From Onchocerca volvulus (lineage: Eukaryota > Nematoda > Chromadorea > Rhabditida > Onchocercidae), in the NCBI GenBank assembly GCA_000499405.2, contig HG738137.1, positions 13,199,661-13,263,660 of the forward strand: DNA of 64,000 nt. The letters run 5' to 3'. The notes beneath the pieces are model-generated. The model searched no databases. It saw nothing but the letters and a program-made list of their open reading frames with translations, and had not been told where the DNA came from. Made by a program: the position numbers and the translations under genes. Each line of letters starts with the position of its first letter. The stretch's first letter is position 1. Below, piece by piece: positions 12,371-25,244 of this stretch.

Positions 12371-15300
12371 ATGTCGAGGCATCTTTTTGGATTAGGGGTA
12401 TGTTTCCTTCGAAATCCAAGATAGAAAATATTGATTACCTCAGAAAGAAAGAGGATGAAGAATAGAATTAAACTATTACTAATCAAATTTTCTATATAAG
12501 GCGATATTTTAACTAATGTGTTAATAAACATATTTCATTTCACTTGCTTTTTAATTCATGTTTTGAAGAATACATCTTACAATTTCATGACAATGATCAT
12601 TGCATGCAAAGGTCATAGCTTTCTCTTCCTCTTCTCAGACCTAATAAAAATTAATTAGCAGAAATAAATATATTAAGCAAACTTATTTGTATTTAGAAAA
12701 ATTAGCATTTATATTAATAATGTATGATTTCTGATGTATTTAATTTTTTTTAACAAGAATTATATTATTAATATATTTGACATATAAATATATACGTATT
12801 TTGAGCGGATTTTGGCTAGAAATATGCGAAGCATATTTTTACTATTCCATTACTTGTCGAAGTTTTTTTCTTTTTTTTTTTTTTTTTATTCTCAACAGTA
12901 CGGGGTGAAGACGAATTTGCTACGAGAGATATATGCAAATGATCGATTTGATCAGGAACAATGTAGTAACAACTGTCAACCTTGCGAGGTTATTATTGGA
13001 GAAGAGATGGATGATGGAAACGATTCAATAATTAATAAAATTTATATGAAGCATAAGTGTCAATCTTGGTTACGTCTGATACTTTCTATTATTTTTGTTA
13101 TTGCTATACCTTTCGGTTACTTTATTGCCGAGAAATCCTTTAATTACGCTGCTAATTATGGTATGTTACAGGATACGGATATTTCTTTTTTTTTCAAAAT
13201 TTCTTCTGTTCTTTATTTGATGCTACGTAGTTGTTTACTTTCTATTGCTAATGGGATAGTTTGAAAAAAAAAAAAAAAACGATATAGTGAATTCGAACTT
13301 GAGCTTTTATTGTGAGCTTTTGTCCTCTCGTAGAATTACTATAAAATATGATTAATTGATTTAGTATTCCCGATAATCGTTTGAATGGTGGCTTTCTAAA
13401 AAGTCCATTCGAAAAGTTGAAGAATTTCGTTTCCCGTAAAACGATATTTTACAATTTTTTCATTTATTTATTTGATTGTTATATAGTTTTATAGTTTGTT
13501 GTATCGAACTATAAAACTATATAACAGTCAAATAAATAAATGAAATTTGAGACAACCTTTTTATTAAGTTTCAGTATCCAAATAAAATGAGTGCTTCACT
13601 ATATTCGATCTTCTAGGTTATTATTCATCAACAAGTATGAGTCTCCCACGATACAGCCTAGATCAGATGCGCGAATTTGCTTTTAAAAATAGCATTGCTA
13701 CCGATTATAAACCATCATTTTATACTCGTTGGAATCTTCCGTTCAACAAAATTCTGGATGATCCTAATAATGGGTATTTTCATGTTTTTGTCTTTTTTTC
13801 TTTGTTCATAAACATTGTTAATGCTGTCAAAATAGCGAATTTGTAAAGATTTTTACCGTTTATGTCAACTAAAATCAAATCTGCACAAATTTGTTAGTCA
13901 ATTTCTTCTTGAAACATCCTGTTTAATATGCTTGATAGTTGGATAGTTAATCGTGTTTCCAAATTATTAGTGATTTTTTAGATTTAATATGAGCGGTAAC
14001 GATGTGATCGTATTCTTGCACATTCAAAAAACAGCAGGCACAAGTTTTGAACGATTTCTCGTCAAACATCTGAACGTTTCAGCACCTTGCATTTGTCATA
14101 TGGGAAAGAAACGATGCACTTGTATGGGTCCTGGCCTCAAGAAAAAGGTTCTTTTCTGTGATGTGTTTCATAGAAATTTTTCCAGTCACAATAAGCAGAT
14201 GAAAATTATCGATTTAATGTTCTTGGTTTTTCACAATTTTTCTTCAGTTGCATACATTTCATAATTTAAACTACCTTTAAGATATGGTTATTTTCTCGAT
14301 ATTCTACTGGTTGGATTTGTGGATTGCATGCTGATTTCACTGAGTTGTTCGTCTCTGGTTGTGTGGATAATGCTTTGGATAAAAAAGAAGGTATATAAAA
14401 ATAATTACTTTGGGTGTTTTTTCTTTTCTTTTTTTCTTTTTTTTTTCATTAAGCTCTTAATTTAAAATGTAATTAATTTTCAGGTTTTCATCGAAAAAGG
14501 CGATATTTCTATACATCTTTTTTTCGTGAACCAGTAACACGCTTTATATCCGAATATCGTCATGTGGAACGAGGCGCTACGTGGTTAGCAGCTAGACATA
14601 TATGTAATGGTCGACCGCCAACACCCGAACAGTTACCAATGTGTTTTGACCCAGAGGTTGGATGGGACGGTGTGACATTAGATGAATTTCTTGCCTGCCC
14701 ATACAATCTTGCTTTCAATAGGTATATTTGATAGTTTTTATACAAATTCAACAACGGAAAAATAATGAATTAAGTTCCACCTGCACAGTTAATGGTGATA
14801 TGTTATTCATAAAAGGATTAGATTTTCATCACCATTTTCTAGAATTGCATAAATTACAAAAATACTTGCAATCTGATGGATGCGAGTAAAATGATTGAGA
14901 CCGATATACTAATTCAGAGCTATAATGCTTTCTGAATTGGAAATTCTTACAATTGTTTTGATGTTGTAAGGCGCAAAATTGTATAATTTCCGATATTTAA
15001 CTAAATGTAAACTTGCAAGTCAACGCGAATTTCAAGATTAAAAATCAGAATCGTATAGAGGTAATAATGTTTACAGTATACGCTATCTGTTACGGATAGT
15101 AAATATACTCAATAGCAAACAATGGATTTATGTACTTATTTGTTTCGCGGATAGCTTGTCCATGTTTAATTTGTTATAGACAAACTCGAATGTTGGCTGA
15201 TTTAACACTGATTAATTGTTACGATACACGATCAACAGATGTAGCAACCAGGAATAAGATTATGTTAGAAAGTGCGAAAGTCAATCTGAAAAATTTGGCC

Positions 15301-16105
15301 TTTTTTGGTCTCAAAGAATATATGGCTGAAAGTCAATGGATGTTTGAACATCTTTTTCGCTTAAAGTATGTTTCGAATAAAAATTAATATGGGACATATG
15401 TTTAAAGATCTTTCTTTCATCAAAAAGGCTCTTAAAATAAACTTGGCGGGAAAGGATGTTCACTTTTATTTTTTTTTTTCGTTTTCAATTATTCTGTAAG
15501 TTATCGCTGTTATGAAGTTAGAAAACCATTCTTATGTAACGATAGGTCTTTAGTATTCCGGATTCGACATCCTATCCTACACGTTGTTTTCAAGTTTGAA
15601 AAAACAAAAAAAAAAGCTTGTATTTGCCACTTGCAAAACCTAATTTTAATATCACAATATACTTCAGAAAATATCGGTCTTCATCGGAAGATAGAAGCAT
15701 AATTGTTTATTTTAGCACCTTCGACTTTTTTCTAAGTTATTATTGGTCTCTTTAGATTTACAAAGAATCTTGCTGAATGGACCAAAAGCAAATCAAACGA
15801 TACCGAAATAACTCCACAACAAATGCAATTAATTAAGGATAAGAATAGACTGGATATAATGCTATATTCATATGCGAAAAAACTTTTTTTGAAAAGGTTT
15901 GTATAATTGGATGCATATTGTTTTCATTCATGTTTTTTCTGTTTCATTTTCGTCTAAAGCTTTGATTTATTTGAGATTATTGTATGTATGTTTCCTTTTT
16001 AGGTTAAAGCAGTTACAGTCAAGTGTTGATGACTATTCATTGTTTCCAAGCAGAGCAATCAACGACAGTGATACTGGTGATTTTAAAGTAGGTATTGATT
16101 CGTAA
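12371..16105 (+). CDS. hst-6: Heparan sulfate 6-O-sulfotransferase
   Basis: Transfers sulfate from PAPS to the 6-O position of glucosamine in heparan sulfate, in the Golgi. Nine phase-consistent exons: 12371-12397, 12899-13160, 13617-13773, 13982-14147, 14282-14390, 14484-14721, 15180-15365, 15756-15896 and 16003-16105 (TAA), giving 462 residues. A signal-anchor lies at about 67-86 (LRLILSIIFVIAIPFGYFI), so the enzyme is a type II membrane protein. The 5' PAPS loop is HIQKTAGTSF (about 162-171). Other family blocks are CTCMGPG, WLFSRYSTGWICGLHADFT, the 3' phosphate site FREPVTRFISEYRH, ERGATW, CPYNLAFNR and ESAKVNLKNLAFFGL. All core residues are present. The start is the least certain part: a later in-frame ATG at 13007 would give 417 residues, close to the usual length, but the frame stays open upstream to the 12899 acceptor and an out-of-frame ATG at 12933 argues for starting earlier. 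Confidence 0.93.
13461..13542 (+). repeat. 36-bp-arm hairpin in hst-6 intron
   Basis: Left arm 13461-13496 and right arm 13507-13542 are complementary with a single mismatch, around a 10-base loop (TGTTGTATCG). It lies in the intron between 13160 and 13617 on the transcribed strand, so the pre-mRNA would fold into a long stem. It could be a young palindrome, a MITE or a small-RNA precursor. Confidence 0.9.
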
Positions 16106-16980
16106 ATTAAATCCTTTTTACAGATTCTGTAAATGAGCTACGTTTACTGAAAATGAGGATCTAAAATCTTGATGTATATGTTCGGATGCTATACATTCCC
16201 CAAAAGTTAATGTTGGTTTCGCTGATTAATATTATATTAGGAAACAGCGAGTACTTATTGCTACATCATAAAGTATGCATCAGATTTGATAAGCGATTAT
16301 TAAAAGAAATGAGTCGGAATGCATTCAGTTAAGATTTCAATATTCATTTTTTTTAGTGGTCGCTTGATTCAAGTTGTTTATCACCGTTTATATTTTTCTC
16401 TTTTTTTTTTAGTAGATGGTTTTCAATCATTTTTTGATATTGTAAAATTTGGTATGATGTCCACTCTGATCAAAATTCTCATACAGTTAGTCGAAACAAA
16501 GAGGAATAAAGCATTGGATAAGAGCATGACCTGTTTCAAATCATTGAAACAAAATTTTTTTCAGAAATTGTGCAGTTCATTTTATTTCATACTATAGGAA
16601 TTTTGATTTATTTATTAGCTTGATTTATTACTTCCTACTTTGTTATTTGAAAGCTTATTGTCTTTCCTAATACATTTGCCGGAAAGGATAGCTCATTCTT
16701 TGTTTTTTTCGGTTAAATATTTATCCTGTTACTTGCCAAGTTAAGCAGTATTCCTTTGCAATATTCCGACTTATGTAAAATCAGATTGCTGTCTTTCCAA
16801 GGAATCATGCATTTCTTAATGAGATCATTTTCATGATAGGAACTCAGAAATTTGTAATTGTCAAATGAAATATTCATTGATATTTGAGGATTTAATTCCT
16901 CTCTCAGGATTTATATGTTCAGTAGGACTTCTATAAGCTTTAATTTGTTGTTGAATTTATCCAATATTATTTATATTTCG

Positions 16981-17028
16981 CGGTGCTTCAGATATTTTTT
17001 CGCACGGTGCTTCAGATATTTTTTCGCG
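16981..17028. repeat. 24-bp tandem repeat, two copies
   Basis: CGGTGCTTCAGATATTTTTT followed by CGCA occurs twice in tandem (16981-17004 and 17005-17028), differing only at the last position. Confidence 0.85.
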
Positions 17029-18568
17029 CATTTTTATGTACGAAATTGATTATGTACATATAATACCCTTCATTCCTAAATGTTATGTTCACATGCTTGA
17101 TCATATCGAAAGATAGTGACATGTCATTAATTTGATCTAAAGTATAGCATTCAATCTGTGTTCTTACTTCCTCTTCGAAGAATTAATCATATCATTTATA
17201 CTTTTTTATAGGAATGTTTATGTAATTATCTACGCTTCAAGTTTATAGCATTATGCTACGAATCATTTATCTAATCTGCTCCAGCTGTTTTGAGTTCAAA
17301 AGTAGCAAAATACCGATTAGCAGTAAGTTATGATTAATAATAATATTAAAAAGTTAAGAACGAAACAAGCAGTCTGTTTTTTTTGAAAGAAATATGTTTG
17401 GTATATGATAAATAAATAGGGAATTATTAAAATTTTCAAAGAGGCAGTTAGTTTTTTTTTTTTTTCGAATTTCGATTGTTTGTATGAATATAAAAGTACT
17501 GGAAACGAGCTCAGAAACGATGATTTTTTTTTTTTTGTTATATTTTGAGGAAGAAGTGTGAGTAATTTATAAACGAGTACCGAACTAACTATAAACGTAA
17601 TTTATCTTAGTTTTATATGCTAATGTAGTTTTATTCGTAGCTTATGCATATTTCTTTTCATGATCATTGTATATTCTGTTAAGTTTTGTAGATTTAATAG
17701 GAATGCTAGTTTTGATTTTAGAAGCTACAAAAGAAATTAAATCAAATTTGGCTCGAAAGTTATAATATTTCGTAGCACTTCATTCTTTTTGCAAATTCAT
17801 GGGAATTCTTCCCAGTAAAAATATGGAAAAGGAATATCTTTGATGAGTAATTTTTCGGTACTCTAAACAAATCCAGGAAGATGGAATTTGATTATGAAGA
17901 TAATAAATTACGGTGTACAAAAAAATCGTTGCCTGTTGGAAACGCTTTATTTAAAAGTGTAGTAATTTTGTGTTGTAGTAAAACTATGCGAAGCTTTTTA
18001 TTGAATTTAAGCCTAAATAAAACTATGTAGTATAATACTTGGAGTTATTTATGAAGCTATTCCGAAAAGATTTTGTGGTTGAAAAAATAATTTGCCACTG
18101 GTAGTTTTAATCATTGCGATCTTTGCACTATAAAAATATGTGCAAAAAAGTTTTCATAGTCATTGGCCTAATAAATTCTGTTTGTTAAACACTTTGCTAA
18201 TTATAATACAGTAAAGAAGGAAGAAAAAAAACTTGGTAAAATTCGAGATTTTGGAAGAAAAAACAAGAATAACGGTTTATAAAATCGATCCATAACAGTG
18301 ATATGTATATTTGAAATTGGAATCACTTATGAAAGGTATGAATGAATTTTGGTGGAATTATTCTTTAATCATATTTCTGCTCGATGAATCATCCAGCAAC
18401 ATTTATTGTTGAGGAAGCGATAAAATATGTATTTGATAAACTGTAGAATTATGCAATGAAATTTAACATTTTCGTTTCAGTCAAGTTTTCAGCCTTATGA
18501 AAATAAAAGCTGAAAATTTAGTACTTAATGCTATTTCATTTTCAAATATGAAAATATTAAATAAAGAA

Positions 18569-18748
18569 TAAAAATGTAAATAATAAAAATGTAGATGTTC
18601 GTTGGTTCAAAATCTTAAAATGCCCAAAAATTCTTAAATACGCCTATTCGAATGCAACGTTGTGTTAAAATTTCAGATCAGTCGGTGAAGATTCTGAAAT
18701 ATTTTGTGGCAAATATCAATGAACGTTTATATTTTTATTTATATAGAT
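18569..18748. mobile_element. Short Helitron-derived fragment
   Basis: About 180 bases whose left end (AAAATGTAGATGTTCGTTGG, then CAAAATCTTAAAATGCCC) is the reverse complement of the 3' subterminal sequence of the copy at 2340-2405, and whose right end (GAACGTTTATATTTTTATTT, then ATATAG) repeats that subterminal block in forward orientation. The middle carries the shared TATTCGAATGCAACGTTGTG block. No CTRR end is seen, so it is probably truncated. Confidence 0.65.
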
Positions 18749-19280
18749 GTTCTGAAAAAATCTAATAAAGAAATAGTAATGGAAAATATTTAATGCTTTT
18801 TTTCATCCATAAATTTAATTCAGTGCGAAAAAGTAGTTTTAGCCATGTTGATATATTCAACCATATCTGCATATAAAAAGAATTATGAATAATACATGAA
18901 TTAATCTTGCATTATCCAATTAAATTTCTTCGTATTAATAAAGCAACAATATTATTAATACTATTAATATAAGTAGTAATAGTACTAATTATTATTATTA
19001 GTTTATTTTTCTAATTTTCTTTTTAATTTTTTTTTTTTGATTTTTAATCAGTCTACAGTATAATTTTAAATTATCTCTTGCTATTTCAATCATTATTTTC
19101 TTGAAATTTTTTTGTAATTATTTTATCTTTTATAGTTCGCTCGTTTATCATCAAAATTTTGAGTACTTTTCGGGAAAATTCTTTACGAACCTTTCAATGA
19201 TTACTTTTTGCCCTAAGCGATGTTCTATTTCATTTCCAATCCTTTTATCTGTTACCTTTCTATAGTTTACAGAACAAAAT

Positions 19281-19790
19281 CTAATCGTCATCGTCATCAT
19301 CACTATCACTATCACTTATCACTATAACTATCATCCTTCAATTACATTTATACATGTTCAATCATTTTTATCATGAGAAATTCGGACATTTATTGGCAAT
19401 CATGTGCTTTGTAAAATGACCCGTAGGCATTTGGTCAAAAGTTTTTGCATCAAAATATGATATGATAATTTCTGTTTCGTTTTTCACTTTTTCAATTTCC
19501 TTTTCTTATTACGTTATGGAAGAAAAAAATAAAATAAAACTCGATGAAATTTAGAAAAAAAAAAAAAGTTAAGCTTTTTATATTAAAATGGGATAATCAT
19601 CAAAAATAATTAATTGCATTTCTTTAAGATATCATCATCATATTGTTATCAGTTCAACTCGCAATCGTCATAAAGAAATGATTGTTATTTGAGCTAATGA
19701 CAATATAATGATGGTGATAATAGTAATAACGATAATAATGATATTAGTGGCGATGGTGATAATAATTATAATGCTGATAATGATGATGGT
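19281..19790. repeat. Opposed ATC and GAT microsatellites
   Basis: A degenerate (ATC/ACT)n tract at about 19281-19340 and a (GAT/AAT/GGT)n tract at about 19697-19790 are complementary in type and face each other over about 350 bases. The Met/Ile-rich open frame from 19708 is a by-product of the second tract. Confidence 0.6.
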
Positions 19791-20799
19791 AATTAATTTG
19801 AACATATATATGTTGATAAATTTGATAATTAAGATAATTAAAAGTAAAAGAGAGCAAATATTGGAAAATAAGGTTGCCGGAACCTTCTACTTTCTCAATT
19901 TATCCACGACAAATCTTCCTTATCAAAATCCATTGATTATATTTCCTTTTTCATTTAAATTCGGACGGTATGTCACCTTCACCCACATATATACACACAT
20001 ATAAACTACCTGTCGCTGGAAATGTCAACCATAGTTACTACCCGGATTGTGTTCAGTTATCAAACTTTTCCTTTTTCTAAAAATAAATATATTAGAAAGG
20101 AAAAAAGATTTTCATATCATATCATTAAACAAAAAAAAAAATTATTTATTCAAAACAAATATTGCTTTCATTGAACTTTATCATTTTGTCATAGCGACAT
20201 ATTATTCTTTCTGCGATAATTTTTATAATTATTAATTTTTATTTTCATCACATTTACTTAACATAAAATTAGTGTTTGTGAGATAATTCTAAATTCGATA
20301 ATTTATTCTTTTACGTATCCTTTTTAAGATTAATCATTTAATAAATATTTAAGAAATTTACTAATCATTCAATAAATATTTTTAAAAAATAGATTGAAAT
20401 TTTAGCCAAAATTGAACTAGAATAGGGAAAATGATAGGAATAATTGTTTTTAAAAATGCATGTAAAAATAAGAAAGATTGTAAAAATATTGTTAAGATAT
20501 GACTAAAATTAATTTTTTTGACAAGATTAAAACTAATTTTGCTAGATAAAATTGGGATTAATTCGTTAAATGGAATTAATTTTTATGATAATTTGACTAT
20601 GTAATTGAGTATTTGCAATGCAAAATAATTACCATATGTTATCATTAATTGTGATTGAAGCATTGCTTCATTTATATTTGGATACTTTAAATAATTCAAT
20701 TTATTTTTTTTAGCAAAGTAAAATAAAATCAAAAACGATTTAAAAAAAAGAGAAAACAAAAGAAAGAAGAAGGAAAAAGAAATTAATACACCACATGTA

Positions 20800-23478
20800 A
20801 TGATATATCAAAATATTTTATTATTACTCACCTGTTGTTGGATATTAGTCTCTGGACAACCATTACCTGTTCTATCTGAAATTGATGTTCGTTCATTAAC
20901 TGATAATGCAAAACGAATCCTTGATCGTATGTTTTTAATTTCGTTTTTCGTTTTAATTAAAAATTTAAAATTTTAGGAAAATATTTAACGACTAAGTTTT
21001 TATCAGTGGATTGATGAAAATAAATGATTAAATAATTATCTTATTGGTATCATAAGGGAAATTAATGATTACTTAATTACTTGTTGTATTATATCAAATG
21101 TTTAATTTTTTCAATAGTTTGGGAATATTTTTCAAATGTTTTTGCAATTTTTTTTCTTTTTTTTCCTTTTTTTTTTTGATGACGGAAGCAAATATAATAG
21201 AAAAAATATATATTGATAAAGTTCAAAAAAAAAAAAAATTAAATCAAATCAAAAAAATCTTAACTTTCACTCTATGATTTGCATGAATGTGAAAAAATGA
21301 TAGTTAATGATTTTATGTATATTAATTCATAAATTTTGAAGAATTATCAAAAGCAACCAAGATTTTGCACTTATTAATTACTTGATTTATTTCTGATTCA
21401 CCAGTTATGCGTTTAATTGAGTTAGTTTCATGACACATTATTTATATTAGTTGTTAATTCTTGTTGTGATTTAATTAACTTAACTTTCGCTATCCAATAA
21501 TAATAGTATGATTTATTTTCTGGTGATTTATGGTAATTTATATTTTTAACTTATTTTGATTTACATAATGAATTAAAATTCCGGTAATAATAATTTATAA
21601 TATAAATTCGAAATTAATAATTTTTGCTCTTACTTTTATATGTTTTACTCTTTTTCAAACTTTTATTGCCTTTCATTTTTTTTTTTTCATTTGCAAAATG
21701 ACAACAAATGTGCAGAAAAAAATTATATTCACTTTTTACTTCCGGCGAACTGTTCTGAGATAGTGTTATGAAACTTTTATAAATTCTTTCTGTTAAGTAG
21801 CTATCAAAAATATTTTGTGATCCACCAAATGTAACAAATTTAAATCGATTACAACTCATAAAAATCTGAAAAATGAAAAAAATAAATTTGAAAAGAAAAA
21901 AAACAGAACAGTATTTCCGTTCTATTTCGATTATATTCTAGATTTGATAAAAGGTAAAAGATAATAAAATTGGTCAAAAAAAAAAAAAAAAAAAAAAAGG
22001 AAAAAACAGCAACATTCAATATAATGTACAATACATTTGTTCAGAACAAAAAATTTAATGCAAAATGAAAAGTATTTGTCCTACTAATTAATTTCATTAA
22101 TTAGTTCAATCAACTATAAACTTTTTTTTTTTTTTTTTTTTGTTCAGTCAGTGATGAACCTTTTTTTTTTCGATTAATTATAACATGCAATTTTAAAAGT
22201 GTATAATACAAAAGTTGAAATTAATTGAAATAAATAAACATATCTGTTTATAAACTATTTTATTAGTAATAGTTATTAATTAACATTATATCAGTAATGC
22301 CATTAGTGAAAATTTAAATGATAATTAATAAATAGATAATAATAGATGTACATTGTTGCATAAAATCTTTGCAAATATGGAAGAAAAAAAAAGCAAAAAC
22401 ATCTTTGTAAAATTAAATTTATTTCTAATTCGTTCATTCGAAAATTTTATTATAGTTTATGGAATCGCAACAGAACTGATGAATTTTGGTGGCTCAATTA
22501 TTAATAATGCGAGGAGTGTTTACGATTCTACTGGGTTATTAAACTTTTATTTTATTACATTTACTATATTCTATCGCAATATAAAATTATGGATATGCAA
22601 TGAAACTTAAATCAATAAATATTAACCAAAAAAAAAGTTATATTAATTGATAGGATTCAAAAAACTTGAACTAATATTGCTAATGTATCATTAGCAGTAT
22701 GAAATTAAATCAAATTCTCATCAAAATAATAATAATACTTAAAAATCATATTTAAATATTTTATAATTCAAACAAATTATCGTAATCATCAATTTGCAAT
22801 ACATGTCATCTTCGTTTTTTTCCTTCGGATATTATTACTTAATTTTTTTTTTTGGTAAATCAAATTTTCATTTATTTGAAGACATGATGATTTCGATTCG
22901 TCGGGAAATAGCATATTAAATGATTTCATTCGACCATGGTATCATAGTGATAGAACAAACATGAGAAAAAAATATGATTTTAATGGCTACGGTGATAGAG
23001 CATACGATAGTGATTCCAGTTCAACAATAAGAAAGAGTGGAATTGAAACATTGTTGAATGCTTTCTTAGGTTCGTATTTTCAAAATTAACAACATTTCAT
23101 TTAGCTTATCATAAATTGATAAACTAAGTACAGAATTATAAAAATTTTAGAATTTCTTAGAAAATTTTTTAGAAAATTTTAGAATAGATATTCTATTATA
23201 ATCAAAAATTTATATTTAATCTTTAAATAAAAAATTTTTTTTTTTTTCATCATATTGTAGGATCTTCATTTTTTGGACAAACACCTTCACCATCAGCGAC
23301 AAATACGGCTAATTTTTTCAAACCAGACTTTCAGCAAAATGAAAATTATCATACCAAAGGAGGTTCAGATATCGATCGGTTGGTTAATATGCTTGTGAGA
23401 AGTGGTGTCCAAAGAGCTACACCAAATCCGAATATTTCACCAAATTTGCTTCAGGCTATTTTCGGGAAACGAAAATGA
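20800..23478 (+). CDS. Novel secreted protein with a microexon
   Basis: Not a family I recognise. Four exons keep phase: 20800-20926, a 16-nt microexon 21405-21420, 22882-23069 and 23261-23478 (TGA), giving 182 residues. The start has a clear signal peptide (MIYQNILLLLTCCWILVSG, cleaved near residue 19). The rest is polar: an acidic, Asp/Ser-rich middle (HDDFDSSGNS, DRAYDSDSSS), then Pro/Asn-rich sequence and the tail NISPNLLQAIFGKRK. The last residues look like an amidation and dibasic cleavage site, and other basic pairs (KK, RK) occur, so a neuropeptide-like precursor is possible but not shown. The frame is broken if the microexon is skipped, which supports it; its flanks are CACCAG and GTTAGT. 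Trans-splicing is likely at 20713. A polyadenylation signal AATAAA lies at 23656. Confidence 0.7.
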
Positions 23479-25210
23479 TTTAGATTCAGAACTCATAAAA
23501 TAATTCATAGGATTAATTCGTTGTAATGTTTTTCGCAAAATAATTGCAAATGAAACTACTACTGTATAAATGACACGAATAATTTTTGTCAAAGTTGTAA
23601 AAATTAGAGGAATGTTTTTTTTGTTGATTGAAACGAAATAGTTCAAGAAGAGAAGAATAAATATTTTTAATTATTTGTGTTTATAACAAGTTCAGTTTAA
23701 TCATATGTGACTTATTCCTATTCAAAAAATTATCATTATACTGAGAATAGATATCATAATAATCCTCGATAAATTTACAATTCATTGATAATAATTATGT
23801 TGTAATTTTATAGTTATTTATGATCTTACTTTACTGATAACATTATCATTTTAATAAAGGCAAGTGCAGAAAGATGAAAAAAGAAAAAAAAAACTTAGAA
23901 AAGAAAGAAAGAGGATTTCATCCTTAAAAAATAATTAACTTTATGAAATAATTATTCAAATTATGTCAAAAATAAGGAAGGGCTGCAATAAATAATAAAG
24001 TAAGGAATAAATAATAAATAACAAATAAGTGACAAATAGATGAGAAGAAACAGATAGGAAAGAAAAAAAAGTAACAAAATGGAAATTAATGATAAATAAA
24101 TGATAAATAAAAATTAAGAAATAAGTGATAAACTAGATAATAAGTAGCATAAGTAGTAATTAATATATTAAATAAAATAAAAGTTTACGTTCATTCATAT
24201 AATCTATGCATCATTTTGTTTTGATAGAATAATATCACTTAATTACAATATTACCATATTACTTGATCTTGATAGAATAATTGTCACATTACCTGTAATT
24301 TTAGCACTAAAAAACTAATTTATCTATAAATTCAAAGAAAGAAATGCTTTTTTCTTTTATCTAAAACTTCGTTCTTTTTTTTCTTTGAAATTTAAATTGA
24401 AAGAAATTTGTAACTAAAAATGAGTAGTGCCGTTTACGGTGAAAGGTTACATAACGTTTCGTTTTCTTCCCAAGGCCATTAATACCATTTAAATCATCGA
24501 AAGTAATTACATGAAATGTAAAAAAAAATTTTTTTTTTTTTGAAAGTGCGGCCATTTAACAATGAATCGTTTTTCTTTCTTCACGATAAAAGGTGAAAAA
24601 ATGGAAAAAAAAATAGTTATGGTATAACAAAAAGAATTTTACTCTTTTCTATTCTCTTTTCCTTTTTTTTTAAGCTTTTATTTGAAGTGTATATGAGAAA
24701 TTATTACCGTTATGGATATGATTTAGGTTTATTCTTAAATCTAAAATATCGTATTCCATATATAACATGATAATTTAATCATTTTATTCATTATTTTAAG
24801 GTTAAAGTTTGATTTTCCAAGACAATTTGATTTAAAACTTCAAGAATTTTTCAAAACATTGTCCTTTTTTTAAAATAGATTTCAGAAAATATTTCGCAAT
24901 AAACTGTGTTAAGAGTGAAAAAAAAAAAAAAAAAAAACAATAATGCATTAAATTTTACGTAAATTCTAAATCATCACATCATTGTCATCCTTGATGATCA
25001 TAAATGGGCAAATTTTTTCGCGCAAGCTTGATTGCAAATTAAACAGCGAGTTAATGATGCAAATATTCATGCAGTCTTGTCAATAAATCGGAATAAGATT
25101 GTTTTAATTCAGATTATTTTAAATTTCTATTCTAGACTAATCTGCTTTGATATTGAAGATGTATTTGATTTCTAAATATATATATAAAAAAATATATATA
25201 TATATATATC

Positions 25211-25244
<34 letters not shown>

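Larger units (their letters stand above)
16106..20799. other. Intergenic region
   Basis: Begins with the probable hst-6 3' untranslated region. I see no convincing exon. It contains a 24-bp tandem repeat (16981), a Helitron-derived fragment (about 18569), paired ATC-type and GAT-type microsatellites (about 19280 and 19700) and poly-T tracts. An acceptor-like TTTTTTTTAG at 20713 is the likely spliced-leader site of the next gene. Confidence 0.5.

Noticed and set aside
12220..12465. 81-residue open frame upstream of hst-6
   Set aside because: The GTATGT donor at 12398 and the in-frame exon at 12371-12397 in a different frame explain the region better; the long frame runs through the donor.
22353..22610. 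85-residue open frame
   Set aside because: It lies inside an intron of the secreted-protein gene, has no splice or domain support, and is rich in Ile, Asn and Lys as expected from AT-rich noncoding DNA.
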